Below are positions 8,683-18,600 of a DNA stretch of 64,000 nucleotides, in pieces (positions within the stretch are counted from its first letter, which is position 1; every line of letters begins with the position of its first letter). The notes under the pieces were generated by a model. That model ran no database searches. It was given only the letters and a program-made list of their open reading frames with translations, and was not told the DNA's origin. Origin of the DNA: Amycolatopsis bartoniae (GTDB lineage Bacteria > Actinomycetota > Actinomycetes > Mycobacteriales > Pseudonocardiaceae); the NCBI RefSeq assembly GCF_014191255.1, contig NZ_JACHWH010000003.1, positions 687,501 to 751,500 of the forward strand, given 5' to 3'. The position numbers and the translations under genes were made by a program.

Positions 8683-9396
8683 GTGATTCGCATTATCGGA
8701 AGGGTGGCCGCGTTCGCCGCGCTCACCGTGGCGACCACCGTGGTGCCGGTCACGACCGCGCAGGCGACGCAGCAGACCCTCGCCGGGTTCGACATCAGCG
8801 AGTCCCAGGGCGTGCCGGACATGGCGGCGGCGAAGGCCGCCGGGGCGGTCTTCGCGTTCGTCAAGGACACCGCGGGGACCGGCTACGTCAACCCGAACTT
8901 CCTGGCCCAGTTCCGCGCGGCCAAGGACGCCGGGCTGATCCGCGGGCTCTACCACTACGCCCGGCCGGACGGCGGCTCCGGTGCCGACCAGGCCCGCTAC
9001 CTCCACGACCACGACGGCAAGTGGTACGCCGACGGGATGTCGCTGCCGCCCGTGCTCGATGTGGAGGACACCCAGGGCGCGGCCCCCTGCTACGGCCTGA
9101 CCCCGGACGCGATGGTGGCGTGGATCACCGATTTCAGCACCACGCTGCGCGCGCTCGTCGGGCACGTGCCGATCATCTACACGTCCACCCGCTGGTGGAA
9201 GGCGTGCACCGGCAACAGCACCGTGTTCTCCGGCAGCCACGTGCTCTGGCTGGCGCGCTACGCGCCCGACCCGGGCGAGCTGCCCGGCGGCTGGAGCCTG
9301 GGCTTCTGGCAGTCCGCGACCACCGGCCCGCTGCCCGGCGACCAGGACACGTACTTCGGCACGCTGACCCAGCTGAAGGGCCTGACGACCGGCTGA
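8683..9396 (+). CDS. Secreted glycoside hydrolase family 25 (lysozyme-like)
   Basis: A 237-residue secreted muramidase-type enzyme. Residues 1-27 form a Sec signal peptide (VAAFAALTVATTVV core) with probable cleavage after AQA. The mature protein opens with GFDISESQG, the first GH25 catalytic Asp, and has DVED, the Asp-x-Glu pair of the active site, followed by IIYTSTRWW and WLARY typical of the barrel. It cleaves the beta-1,4 bond between MurNAc and GlcNAc in peptidoglycan. It stands alone between the TetR gene and mshC. The GTG start is supported by the signal peptide beginning directly there and by the -10 box. A role in cell-wall turnover or competition is equally possible. Confidence 0.92.
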   Translation: MIRIIGRVAAFAALTVATTVVPVTTAQATQQTLAGFDISESQGVPDMAAAKAAGAVFAFVKDTAGTGYVNPNFLAQFRAAKDAGLIRGLYHYARPDGGSGADQARYLHDHDGKWYADGMSLPPVLDVEDTQGAAPCYGLTPDAMVAWITDFSTTLRALVGHVPIIYTSTRWWKACTGNSTVFSGSHVLWLARYAPDPGELPGGWSLGFWQSATTGPLPGDQDTYFGTLTQLKGLTTG

Positions 9397-9440
9397 TCAC
9401 CGCCTTCCCACCGTCCGGAACGGCTCGCGGAACCGGCACT

Positions 9441-9446
9441 TAGGGT
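9441..9446 (+). promoter_or_regulatory. -10 box TAGGGT of mshC, leaderless
   Basis: TAGGGT is followed by 7 bases and the ATG at 9454. This fixes the start at 9454 rather than the upstream GTG at 9445, which overlaps the box. Confidence 0.6.
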
Positions 9447-9453
9447 GGAGGGC

Positions 9454-10692
9454 ATGCAGACTTGGTCTTCGGTTTCGGTCCCGCGGGTGCCCGGCACGCC
9501 GCGTCCCCTGCGGCTCTTCGACACCTCCACCGGGCAGGTGCGGCCCACGGCGCCGGGCCGGACGGCGACCATGTACGTCTGCGGCATCACCCCCTACGAC
9601 GCCACGCATCTGGGCCACGCCGCGACGTACCTGGCGTTCGATCTGGTGAACCGCGTGTGGCGGGACAACGGGCACGACGTGCACTACGTGCAGAACGTCA
9701 CCGACATCGACGAGCCCCTGCTGGAGCGCGCCGAGCGCGACCAGGACGACTGGATCGTGCTGGGGCTGCGGGAGACCGCCCTGTTCCGCGAGGACATGGA
9801 GGCGCTGCGGGTGGTGCCGCCGCGGCAGTTCGTCGGCGCGGTGGAGAGCATCCCGGAGATCGTCGAGGTCATCGGCAAGCTCGTGGCGGCGGGGGCGGCC
9901 TACCGCGCGGACGACCCGGAGTACCCGGACATCTACTTCGACCACGGCGCGACGGGCCGGTTCGGCTACGAGTCGAACTACGACGAGGCGACCATGACCC
10001 GGTTCTTCGCCGAGCGCGGCGGCGACCCGGACCGGGCGGGCAAGCGGCACCCGCTGGACGCGCTGCTGTGGCGCTGCGCGCGGCCGGGGGAGCCGTCGTG
10101 GGAGTCCGAGCTGGGCGCGGGACGCCCGGGGTGGCACATCGAGTGCAGCGCGATCGCCGTCAACCGCCTGGGCATGGCCTTCGACGTGCAGGGCGGCGGC
10201 TCGGACCTGATCTTCCCGCACCACGAGTACAGCGCCGCGCACGCCGAGGCCGTGGCGGGCACGCACCCGTTCGCGCGGCACTACGTGCACGCGGGCATGA
10301 TCGGCCTTGACGGGGAGAAGATGTCCAAGTCGCGCGGGAACCTGGTGTTCGTCTCGCGCCTGCGGGCCGACGGCGTGGACGCGGGCGCGATCCGGCTGGC
10401 GTTGTTCTCCGGGCACTACCGCGAGGACCGCACGTGGACCCAGGACGTGCTCACCGAGGCCGAGGCGCGCCTGGCGCGCTGGCGGGAGGCCGTTTCGCTG
10501 CCCGCGGGGCCGCCGGCGGAGGACACCGTGGCGCGCCTGCGTGACCACCTGTCCGACGACCTGAACACCCCGCAGGCGCTCACGGCCATTGACGCGTGGG
10601 CGACGGAGGCGTTGCGCCGCAACGGTTCCGACGCCGAGGCGCCGGGCCTGGTGCGCACGGCGGTGGACGCGCTGCTGGGCGTGCGGCTGTAG
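9454..10692 (+). CDS. mshC: Cysteine:GlcN-Ins ligase MshC (mycothiol biosynthesis)
   Basis: ATP-dependent ligase joining cysteine to 1-D-myo-inosityl 2-amino-2-deoxy-glucopyranoside, the fourth step of mycothiol synthesis. It derives from cysteinyl-tRNA synthetase: the HIGH motif is THLGH near residue 52, KMSKS lies near residue 290, and the zinc ligands include the Cys of YVCGITPYD and of [20 protein letters not shown] and the short C-terminus without an anticodon-binding domain separate it from CysRS. At 412 aa it matches the family. The ATG at 9454 begins MQTW, as in mycobacterial MshC (MQSW). The gene belongs to the block syntenic with Rv2130c onward. It is probably transcribed alone from the -10 box at 9441. 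Confidence 0.96.
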   Translation: MQTWSSVSVPRVPGTPRPLRLFDTSTGQVRPTAPGRTATMYVCGITPYDATHLGHAATYLAFDLVNRVWRDNGHDVHYVQNVTDIDEPLLERAERDQDDWIVLGLRETALFREDMEALRVVPPRQFVGAVESIPEIVEVIGKLVAAGAAYRADDPEYPDIYFDHGATGRFGYESNYDEATMTRFFAERGGDPDRAGKRHPLDALLWRCARPGEPSWESELGAGRPGWHIECSAIAVNRLGMAFDVQGGGSDLIFPHHEYSAAHAEAVAGTHPFARHYVHAGMIGLDGEKMSKSRGNLVFVSRLRADGVDAGAIRLALFSGHYREDRTWTQDVLTEAEARLARWREAVSLPAGPPAEDTVARLRDHLSDDLNTPQALTAIDAWATEALRRNGSDAEAPGLVRTAVDALLGVRL

Positions 10693-10746
10693 TCCCTGCC
10701 CGTCCGGCCGGTGGCCGCGCCCATTGACGGCGGGCGCGTTGCCTGC

Positions 10747-10786
10747 AACTCTGAAAGAAGTCTTTCGAAAGAGTTCTTTCAGAGTT
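10747..10786. promoter_or_regulatory. 40-bp composite palindrome, likely operator of the ArsR-type gene
   Basis: Two 13-base arms (10747-10759 and 10774-10786, AACTCTGAAAGAA and its complement) flank a perfect 12-base palindrome TCTTTCGAAAGA (10761-10772); only the single G at each junction breaks the symmetry. The segment holds four alternating GAAAG/CTTTC boxes, so two dimers could bind side by side. It ends 10 bases before the start of the regulator gene and so should overlap its promoter or ribosome site. Confidence 0.75.
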
Positions 10787-10796
10787 CGGGGGAGCC

Positions 10797-11369
10797 ATGA
10801 CCGACCTGCCACCGCGCCGCCGCGTGCGGGACGCCGAGCTGATGCGGGCGCTCGCGCACCCGCTGCGCGCGGCGCTGCTGAACTACCTGATGTCGGTGGG
10901 CCCGCGGACGGCGAGCGAGTGCGCGACCGCCGTGGACTCCTCGGCCTCGAACTGCAGCTGGCACCTGCGGCAGCTCGCGCAGTGGGGGCTGGTGGAGCGG
11001 ACGGAGGCGGCGGACGGTCGCGAGCGGCCGTGGCGGGCGATCCCGGTCGGGCTGGACCTGGGCGGACTCACCGGCGCGGAGCAGCAGGCCGTCGCGGGCA
11101 CCCAGCTGCGGGAGGACGAGGTGCTGGCCCAGCGTTTCCTGGACAGCGTCGACGACCTCGAACCGGAGTGGCAGCAGGCGGCGACGATGAACGCCTACGC
11201 CCTGCGGCTCACCCCGCGGGAGCTGGCGGACCTCAACGCCGAGATCGACGCGCTCGTCCGGCCCTACGTCGCGCCCATCCGCACGGATGCCCCCGAGGAC
11301 GCGAAGGTGGTGCACGCGAGCTGGCGGGCGTTCCTGCGCGTCGAGGCCGACGGAAGGCCGAGCACATGA
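10797..11369 (+). CDS. ArsR-type winged-helix transcriptional regulator
   Basis: A 190-residue regulator with an ArsR/HTH_20 winged helix at about residues 13-85 (LMRALAHPLRAALLNYL ... CSWHLRQLAQWGLVER), then a helical C-terminal half that probably dimerises or binds ligand. No metal-binding Cys-x-Cys motif of metal-sensing ArsR proteins is present, so the signal is more likely organic. GGGGGA 5 bases before the ATG is the ribosome site. A 40-bp palindrome immediately upstream suggests autoregulation. Its stop overlaps the MFS start (ATGA), so it should control that exporter, the usual arrangement for drug efflux. Confidence 0.9.
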   Translation: MTDLPPRRRVRDAELMRALAHPLRAALLNYLMSVGPRTASECATAVDSSASNCSWHLRQLAQWGLVERTEAADGRERPWRAIPVGLDLGGLTGAEQQAVAGTQLREDEVLAQRFLDSVDDLEPEWQQAATMNAYALRLTPRELADLNAEIDALVRPYVAPIRTDAPEDAKVVHASWRAFLRVEADGRPST

Positions 11370-12583
11370 GCAGCCCCCTCAAAAACCCCGCCTTCGCGCG
11401 GTTGTGGGCCGCCGGGCTGTTCGCCGAGTCCGCGGAGTGGATGCTGCAGGTCGCGCTGCCGGTGTTCGTCTACCAGGCGACCGGGTCGGCGAGCTCGACG
11501 GCACTGACCATGGTCGCCGGGGTCGTGCCGATGGTGCTGCTGAGCCCGCTCGCCGGGTTCGCCGCCGACCGGTACGACCGGCGCGTGCTGCTGTGCGTGG
11601 TCTGCTTCGCGCAGGCGGCCGTCGCCCTGCCGTTGCTGTCCGGCCAGGGCGGCCTGGTCCTCGCGGTGATGGCCGCGCAGTCCGCGCTGGCCTCCCTGTT
11701 CGAGCCCGTGCGCAACGCGCTCGTGCCCGCGCTCGTCGGGCCGCACCAGCTGCTCGCCGCGAACGGCCTGATGGGCATGAACAGCAGCGTCGCCCGGCTC
11801 GCGGGCAGCTCGCTCGGCGGCGCGGTGCTCGGCTTCGCCGGGCTGGGCTGGGTGATCGCGGTCTACCTCGGGCTGCTGCTGCTCGCGGGAAGCCTCCTGC
11901 TGCCGCGGTTCGCCGTGCACACCGTCGCAGCCAGTCCCCGAGGGCGCCTCGGCGGTTTCGCCGACATCGCCCACAACCCGGTCCTGCGCGTGACGGCGGC
12001 CACGACCGCGCTGATGTCCGTGGCGCAGGGCATGTTCCTGGTCCTGTTCGTGGTGTTCGTGACCGGCCCGCTCGGGGGCGGCGAGGCCGAGGTGGGCCTG
12101 CTGCGCGGAGTCCAGGCCGTCGGCGGGTTCGCCGCCGGTGCCGCGCTCGCCACCGTCGCCCGGCGGACGGGACCGGCGCGGCTGCTCGGCTGGGGCACGT
12201 TGGTGCTCGGGCTGCTCTCGCTCGCGATCTGGAACGGGCCGCCGGTCACCACGGCGCTCGCGGTCTACGCTGGGCTGTTCGCCGTCGCCGGCGCGCCTGC
12301 GGTGATCACCGGTTCGGGCCTGATGTCGTTGCTGCAGCAGGAGGTCCCGCCCGGACGGCTGGGCCGCGTGTCGAGCACGTTCTTCGCCGGCATGGCCGCG
12401 TTCCAGGTCGTGGGGATGCTCGCCGCGGGCGCGCTCACCGGTTCTGTTGGCCTGGGCGGGCTGCTCGACGCGCAGGCGGCGCTGTACGTGATCGCGGGAC
12501 TGGTCGTGCTGGCCGGTCCGCGCCCGCGGGTGGCTAACGTGGGGGAGTGCCCAGTCTCTACGCCACCAGCGACCTCCACGTGA
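11366..12583 (+). CDS. MFS transporter (multidrug efflux type)
   Basis: A 405-residue membrane protein with about 12 hydrophobic segments. The MFS loop motif appears after helix 2 as GFAADRYDRRVLL. It resembles the enterobactin exporter/MFS_3 group by FARLWAAGLFAESAEW at the N-terminus. It starts with ATG overlapping the regulator stop (ATGA), so the two are co-translated. The last 37 bases overlap the next gene in another frame, and that gene's -10 box lies inside this one. The role is probably export of the compound sensed by the upstream ArsR-type regulator; the compound is unknown. Confidence 0.9.
   Translation: MSSPLKNPAFARLWAAGLFAESAEWMLQVALPVFVYQATGSASSTALTMVAGVVPMVLLSPLAGFAADRYDRRVLLCVVCFAQAAVALPLLSGQGGLVLAVMAAQSALASLFEPVRNALVPALVGPHQLLAANGLMGMNSSVARLAGSSLGGAVLGFAGLGWVIAVYLGLLLLAGSLLLPRFAVHTVAASPRGRLGGFADIAHNPVLRVTAATTALMSVAQGMFLVLFVVFVTGPLGGGEAEVGLLRGVQAVGGFAAGAALATVARRTGPARLLGWGTLVLGLLSLAIWNGPPVTTALAVYAGLFAVAGAPAVITGSGLMSLLQQEVPPGRLGRVSSTFFAGMAAFQVVGMLAAGALTGSVGLGGLLDAQAALYVIAGLVVLAGPRPRVANVGECPVSTPPATST
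12535..12540 (+). promoter_or_regulatory. -10 box TAACGT of the metallophosphoesterase, inside the MFS gene
   Basis: TAACGT is followed by 6 bases and the GTG at 12547. It lies within the 3' end of the MFS coding sequence, so the phosphoesterase can be expressed separately from the regulator-exporter operon. Confidence 0.5.
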
Positions 12584-13371
12584 CCCACCGCGGCAACGAA
12601 CCCCTCGTCGACGACGTGCGCGGCGACTCCCCGGACGACTGGCTGCTCGTCGCCGGCGACGTCGCCGAGAAGGTCGGCGCGGTGGTGGACACCCTCGCGA
12701 CGCTGCGGGAACGCTTCGCGAAAGTGGTGTGGGTGCCCGGCAACCACGAGCTGTGGACCACCCCGCAGGACGACGTGCCGCTGCGTGGCGAGGAACGCTA
12801 CCGCCACCTCGTCGACCGCTGCCGCGGACTGGACGTGCTCACGCCCGAGGACGAGTTCCCGGTGTGGGAGCACGGCGAACGCCTGCTGACCGTCGCGCCG
12901 CTGTTCGTGCTCTACGACTACAGCTGGCGCACCCCGCAGGCCGAGGACGTCTCGCTCGACGAGGCTCTGGACCAGGCCCGCGAGGCGGGCGTCGTGTGCA
13001 CCGACGAGTACTTCCTGCACCCGGACCCGCATCCGAGCCGCCACGAGTGGTGCGCGCGGCGGCTCAAGGTGAGCGAGGAACGGCTCGCCGCGATCCCCGA
13101 GGACCACGGCACGGTCCTCATGTCGCACTGGCCGCTGCACCGCCACCCCACCGCGCCGCTGTACTGGCCCGAGTTCGCCCTGTGGTGCGGCACGACGCGC
13201 ACCGAGGACTGGCACGTGCGCTACCGCGCGGAGGTGGCCGTGTTCGGGCACCTGCACATCCCGCGCACGACGTGGGCCGACGGGGTGCGGTTCGAGGAGG
13301 TCTCGCTCGGCTACCCGCGCGAGTGGCGCAAGCGGGCGCGCGGCCCGGTGCCGGTGCGGAAGATCCTGTGA
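12547..13371 (+). CDS. Calcineurin-like metallophosphoesterase
   Basis: A 274-residue cytoplasmic phosphoesterase with the five metal-binding motifs in order: SDLHVTH, GDVAE, GNHELW, SHWPLHRH and FGHLH. These bind two metal ions that activate water for phosphoester cleavage. The substrate (nucleotide, protein or lipid) cannot be told. The start overlaps the MFS gene by 37 bases and is supported by a leaderless -10 box. The 3' end overlaps the converging MFS gene by 61 bases, giving complementary transcript ends. The length and motif spacing are normal for the single-domain family. Confidence 0.9.
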   Translation: MPSLYATSDLHVTHRGNEPLVDDVRGDSPDDWLLVAGDVAEKVGAVVDTLATLRERFAKVVWVPGNHELWTTPQDDVPLRGEERYRHLVDRCRGLDVLTPEDEFPVWEHGERLLTVAPLFVLYDYSWRTPQAEDVSLDEALDQAREAGVVCTDEYFLHPDPHPSRHEWCARRLKVSEERLAAIPEDHGTVLMSHWPLHRHPTAPLYWPEFALWCGTTRTEDWHVRYRAEVAVFGHLHIPRTTWADGVRFEEVSLGYPREWRKRARGPVPVRKIL

Positions 13372-14522
13372 GCCAGTAGCGGGGCGGACGCGGCCAGCAG
13401 CGCGCCCGGCACCAGGAAACCCAGCGCCGCGTCGTGCCGGTAGAGCCCGGTGAACGCCGCCGGGGACGCCGACATGCCGAGGAACCGCAGCGCGGTCACC
13501 ACGGAGATCGCGCCGCCGCGGCCGTTCGCCTCGCCGCCGAGCACGAGCGCGTTCACGCCGACCAGGATCAGCTGGCTGCACAGCCCGCCCGCGGCCCACG
13601 CGACCACCACCAGCGGCAGCGAGCCCACCACGCCGATCGCGCCGACCGCCACCGCGCCCAGCAGCAGGCCCGCGCACACCGCCGTCCGCGAGCCGAACCG
13701 GTCCGCCGCGGACCCGACGAGCCGGGCGGTGGCGAACCCGGCGAACCCGAACGCCGTGAGCACCAGCCCGCGCGCGCCGGGCCCGAGCGCGAACGCATCG
13801 TCCACCCGGAACGCCACCAGGAACGGCAGCCCGGCCAGGCACGCCCACGCCACGAAGATCAGCAGTCCCGACCACACCACCACCGGCCGCCACGCGTCCC
13901 GCAGCCGCGGCCGCCGCTGCGGGCTCTCCTCGTCCGGCGGCAGCGGGCACGCGGTCAGCACGGCGGCGACCGCGGCGATCCCGGCGAACGCCCAGCGCCA
14001 CGAGCCCTCCGCGGCCAGCCCGCCGACCAGCGGCGCCGACGTCTGCCCGAGCGCCTGCACCGCCCCGTACAGGCCCAGCGTCCGGCCCAGCCGCTCCTTC
14101 GGCGTGACCGACGCGAGCTTGGTCAGCAGCAGCGGGGTGGTGAACGCGTTCGCCACGCCCTGCAGCCCGCGCGAGACCTGGAACAGCCAGAACCAGGGCG
14201 CCAACGCGGCGACCGCGGCCACCACGACGTACCCGGCGTAGGCGAAGCGGATCGTGCGCATCGGGCCCCAGCGCTCGCCGAGCGTGCCCGACACGAGCAT
14301 CACCGCGGCGAACGGCAACAGGTACGCGGTCAGCGACGTCGCCGCGGCGGCCTGCGACACGCCGAAGGTACCGGCGAGCTCGGGCAGCATCGACGACACC
14401 ACCCCCGCCCCGAAAGGCCCCAGCAAACCGCCGACGTAGAGAGACTGTCTGAGAAGCGGCTTGCGTGGCGGTGCGGGTAGCGGAACCTGAGGAAGCTTCT
14501 CGCTCCGGGATCGCCTCCTCAT
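13311..14522 (-). CDS. MFS transporter
   Basis: A 403-residue membrane protein with about 12 hydrophobic segments. The loop after helix 2 is GERWGPMR, a variant of the MFS GxxxDRxGRR motif, and helix 5 ends in GQTSAPLVGG, close to antiporter motif C, so a drug/H+ antiporter is likely. The ATG at 14522 follows a run of G residues; a longer frame to 14558 begins with low-complexity Gly/Arg and is less likely. It converges on the metallophosphoesterase, overlapping it by 61 bases. No regulator is adjacent. The substrate is unknown. Confidence 0.87.
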   Translation of the reverse strand: MRRRSRSEKLPQVPLPAPPRKPLLRQSLYVGGLLGPFGAGVVSSMLPELAGTFGVSQAAAATSLTAYLLPFAAVMLVSGTLGERWGPMRTIRFAYAGYVVVAAVAALAPWFWLFQVSRGLQGVANAFTTPLLLTKLASVTPKERLGRTLGLYGAVQALGQTSAPLVGGLAAEGSWRWAFAGIAAVAAVLTACPLPPDEESPQRRPRLRDAWRPVVVWSGLLIFVAWACLAGLPFLVAFRVDDAFALGPGARGLVLTAFGFAGFATARLVGSAADRFGSRTAVCAGLLLGAVAVGAIGVVGSLPLVVVAWAAGGLCSQLILVGVNALVLGGEANGRGGAISVVTALRFLGMSASPAAFTGLYRHDAALGFLVPGALLAASAPLLAHRIFRTGTGPRARLRHSRG

Positions 14523-14669
14523 GACCCCCCACCCGCCAGCCCGACCACCACCCCTCACGGACGCTCCGCGACTGCGTCTTTCACCACGTCGGCGCTGTCC
14601 TCGCGAGGAACCACCTCAGAACCCGCCGCGGTGCAAGTCGACGGCCCACAGAACATCGAGACGCCCGCC

Positions 14670-15578
14670 TCACCGGCCGCCAGGGCCCTCCTGGCCGGGG
14701 CGGCGCCTGCGCAGGTAGCGCTCGAACTCGGCCGCGATCTTGTCCCCGCTGGACTCGTCGAGCGACATCTCCACCTCGGCGTCGCCGCGCTCCTCCAGCG
14801 TGCGCACGTACTCCGAGATCTCCTCGTCCTCCTCGGCCATCTCGGTGACCGTGCGCTGCCACTCCTCGGCCTGCTCCGGCAGCGCGCCGAGCGGGACCTC
14901 GACGTCGAGCACGTCCTCCAGCTTGTGCAGCAGCGCGAGGCTCGCCTTGGGCGACGGCGGGTGCGACACGTAGTGCGGCACCGCGGCCCAGATCGAGATC
15001 GCCGGGATGCCGGCCTGCACGCAGAAGTCCTGCAGGATCCCGGTGATGCCGGTGGGGCCCTGGTAGCGGCTGCGCTCCAGGCCGAACCGCTCGGCGGCCT
15101 CGGCGTCGTACGCGGTGCCGGTGACCGGGACCGGCCGCGTGTGCGCGGTGTCGGCCAGCAGCGCGCCGAGCGTCACGACCGTGGCGACGTCGAGCTGCAT
15201 GATGTGCTCCAGCAGCTCCTCGCAGAACTTGCGCCAGCGCATGTTCGGCTCCGGCCCCTGCACGAGCACGACGTCGCGGTCGTAGCCCGGCGGGCGGCAG
15301 ATGGACAGCCGGGTGGTGGGCCACTCGACCCGGCGGGTCACCCCGTCCACCATGCGGACGGTCGGGCGGCTCACCTGGAAGTCGTAGTAGTCGTCGGGGT
15401 TGAGTTCCGCCAGGGGCTTCGCGTCCCAGCTCAGCTGCAGGTGTTCGAGCGCCGTGCTGGCCGCGTCACCTGCGTCGTTCCACCCTTCGAACGCGACGAC
15501 CATCACCGGCCGGGACGTGTCGTCGAGGTCACCGGGCGGCGGGACGGGCTGCGGGATGGCGTCAGCTGGGTCACTCAC
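14670..15578 (-). CDS. PAC2-family protein (proteasome-assembly-chaperone fold)
   Basis: A 302-residue protein with the PAC2 fold, recognisable by VMVVAFEGWNDAGDAAS at the N-terminus, VLVQGPEPNMRW, and PTGITGILQDFC with AISIWAAVPHYV further on. The C-terminal third is acidic and ends in a basic RRRRPG tail. In eukaryotes PAC2 helps assemble the 20S proteasome, but bacterial members occur also without proteasomes and their role is not settled. It is divergent from metH with 51 bases between starts, as Rv2125 is next to metH in M. tuberculosis. The GTG at 15578 is chosen as the first start giving the conserved N-terminus. Confidence 0.88.
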   Translation of the reverse strand: MSDPADAIPQPVPPPGDLDDTSRPVMVVAFEGWNDAGDAASTALEHLQLSWDAKPLAELNPDDYYDFQVSRPTVRMVDGVTRRVEWPTTRLSICRPPGYDRDVVLVQGPEPNMRWRKFCEELLEHIMQLDVATVVTLGALLADTAHTRPVPVTGTAYDAEAAERFGLERSRYQGPTGITGILQDFCVQAGIPAISIWAAVPHYVSHPPSPKASLALLHKLEDVLDVEVPLGALPEQAEEWQRTVTEMAEEDEEISEYVRTLEERGDAEVEMSLDESSGDKIAAEFERYLRRRRPGQEGPGGR

Positions 15579-15616
15579 CCGACCAGCCTACGACCCGCGC
15601 GCGAGCCCGGAGACCG

Positions 15617-15622
15617 TAGCCT
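15617..15622 (+). promoter_or_regulatory. -10 box TAGCCT of metH, leaderless
   Basis: TAGCCT is followed by 7 bases and the ATG at 15630. The 51-base gap to the divergent PAC2 gene leaves no room for a cobalamin riboswitch leader. Confidence 0.6.
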
Positions 15623-15629
15623 GGACGAC

Positions 15630-18600
15630 ATGCCGGATCGTCTGTCGTCGCCACTGCTGGATGCCCTGTCCGCTCGCGTCGTCGTGGCCGACGGCGCGAT
15701 GGGAACCGCACTTCAGGCCCACGATCTGACCCTGGACGACTTCGCCGGGCTGGAGGGCTGCAACGAGATCCTGAACGTGACCCGGCCGGACGTGGTGCGC
15801 GGGATCCACCGCGGCTACCTGGAGGCGGGCGCGGAAGCGGTCGAGACGAACACGTTCGGGGCCAACTGGGCCAACCTGGCCGAGTACGACATCGCCGACC
15901 GGATCTTCGAGCTGGCCGAGGCCGGGGCGCGGCTGGCGCGGGAGACCGCCGACGAGTTCGGGCAGCGGTTCGTGCTGGGGTCCGTCGGCCCGGGCACGAA
16001 GCTGCCGACGCTGGGCCACGCGCCGTACGCGCGGCTGCGGGACGCCTACTTCGACGAGGTCCGCGGCCTGCTCGAAGGCGGCGTGGACGCGGTGCTGGTG
16101 GAGACCACGCAGGACATCCTGCAGACGAAGGCGTCGGTGGTGGCGGCGCACCGGGCGATGGAGGCGGTGGGCCGGCGCGTGCCGGTGATCGCGTCGATCA
16201 CGGTCGAGACCACGGGCACGATGCTGCTGGGCACCGAGGTCGGCGCGGCGCTGGCGGCGCTGGAGCCGCTGGGTGTGGACGTGATCGGGCTGAACTGCGC
16301 GACCGGCCCGGCGGAGATGAGCGAGCACCTGCGGACGTTGTCGCGTTCGGCGCGGGTGCCGTTGTCGGTGATGCCGAACGCGGGACTGCCCGAGCTGGGC
16401 CCGAACGGTGCGGTGTACCCGCTGACGCCCGACGGGCTGGCGGAGGCGCTGTCGGGGTTCATCACCGAATTCGGCGTCGGGCTGGTGGGCGGCTGCTGCG
16501 GGACGACGACCGAGCACATCCGGGCGCTGGCCGCGGCGGTGCGGCAGGTGGCGCGGGCCGAGCGGCGGGTGCGGCCGGAGCCCGGGGTGTCGTCGCTGTA
16601 CCAGGCGGTGCCGTTCGCGCAGGACGCGTCGGTGCTGATGATCGGCGAGCGCACCAACGCGAACGGGTCGAAGAAGTTCCGCGAGGCGATGCTGGAGGGC
16701 CGCTACGAGGATTGCGTCGAGATCGCCCGCGAGCAGACCCGCGACGGGGCGCACCTGCTGGACCTGTGCGTGGACTACGTGGGCCGGGACGGTGCGGCGG
16801 ACATGGCGGAGCTGGCCGGGCGGCTGGCGACGGCGTCGACGCTGCCGATCATGCTGGACTCCACCGAGCCCGCGGTGATCCAGGCGGGGCTGGAGCGCCT
16901 CGGCGGGCGGTGCGCGATCAACTCGGTGAACTACGAGGACGGCGACGGCCCGGACTCGCGGTTCCAGAAGGTCATGCGGCTGGTGCGCGAGCACGGCGCG
17001 GCCGTGGTGGCGCTGTGCATCGACGAGGAGGGCCAGGCCCGCACGGCGGAGTGGAAGGTGCGGGTCGCCACCCGGCTGATCGAGGACCTGACCACCAACT
17101 GGGGGATGCGGGCCTGCGACATCATCGTCGACTGCCTGACGTTCCCGGTCTCCACCGGGCAGGAGGAGGTCCGCCGCGACGCGCTGGAGACGATCGAGGC
17201 GATCCGCGAGCTCAAGCGCCGCTACCCGGAGGTGCAGACCACGCTCGGCGTGTCGAACGTGTCGTTCGGGCTCAACCCCGCGGCCCGGCAGGTGCTCAAC
17301 TCGGTGTTCCTGCACGAGTGCGTGCAGGCGGGGCTGACCACGGCGATCGTGCACGCGTCGAAGATCCTGCCGATGGCGCGGATCCCGGACGAGCAGCGGG
17401 AGGTGGCGCTGGACCTCGTCTACGACCGGCGCCGCGAGGGCTACGACCCGCTGCAGAAGCTGATGGAGCTGTTCGAGGGCGTGTCGGCGGCGTCGTCACG
17501 GGAGTCGCGCGCGCAGGAGCTGGCCGCGCTGCCGTTGTTCGAGCGGCTGGAGCGGCGCATCGTGGACGGCGAGCGCACCGGGCTGGAGGCCGACCTCGAC
17601 GCGGCGATGGCGGAGAAGCCGCCGCTGGAGATCATCAACGACACGCTGTTGTCGGGGATGAAGACCGTCGGGGAGCTGTTCGGGTCCGGGCAGATGCAGC
17701 TGCCGTTCGTGCTGCAGTCCGCGGAGGTCATGAAGGCCGCGGTGGGGTACCTGGAGCCGCACATGGAAAAGGATGACTCCGGCGGCAAGGGGCGGATCGT
17801 GCTCGCCACCGTGAAGGGCGACGTGCACGACATCGGCAAGAACCTCGTGGACATCATCCTGTCCAACAACGGCTACGAGGTGGTCAACCTCGGCATCAAG
17901 CAGCCGATCACCACGATCCTCGACGCGGCCGCGGAGCAGCGCGCGGACGCGATCGGGATGTCCGGGCTGCTGGTCAAGTCCACGGTGATCATGAAGGAGA
18001 ACCTCGAGGAGATGAACTCCCGGGGCGTCGCCGAGCGCTGGCCCGTGCTGCTGGGCGGCGCGGCGCTGACCCGCACGTACGTGGAGAACGACCTGAGCGA
18101 GGTCTACCACGGCGACGTGCACTACGCCCGTGACGCGTTCGAGGGGCTGCGGCTGATGGACACCATCATGGCCGTGCGCCGCGGCGAGGCGCCCGCGGCC
18201 GACCCCGAGGCCGAGGCGAAGAAGGCCGAACGCAAGGCGCGCCGGGAGCGGTCGCTGCGCATCGCCGAGGCCCGCAAGGCGGCCGCCGAACCGGTCGAGG
18301 TGCCGGCGCGGTCGGACGTGGCGACGGACGTGCCGCTGCCCTCGCCGCCGTTCTGGGGCACCCGGGTGGTCAAGGGCATCCCGGTCGCGGAGTACGCGCA
18401 GTACCTCGACGAGCGGGCCACGTTCCTCGGGCAGTGGGGGCTGCGCGGGGCGAAGGGCGGGCAGGGCCCGTCGTACGAGGAGCTGGTGGAGACCGAGGGG
18501 CGGCCGCGGCTGCGGTACTGGCTCGACCGGCTCGCCACCGACGGGGTCCTCGCCCACGCCGCCCTGGTCTACGGCTACTTCCCGGCGGTCGCCGAGGGCG

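Noticed and set aside
14631-15629. Upstream in-frame extension of metH to 1512 residues
   Set aside because: The extension is the antisense shadow of the PAC2 gene; MetH has its full N-terminal domain from 15630 and a -10 box ends 7 bases before it.
15579-15629. Cobalamin riboswitch upstream of metH
   Set aside because: Only 51 bases separate the divergent starts, and the transcript appears leaderless.
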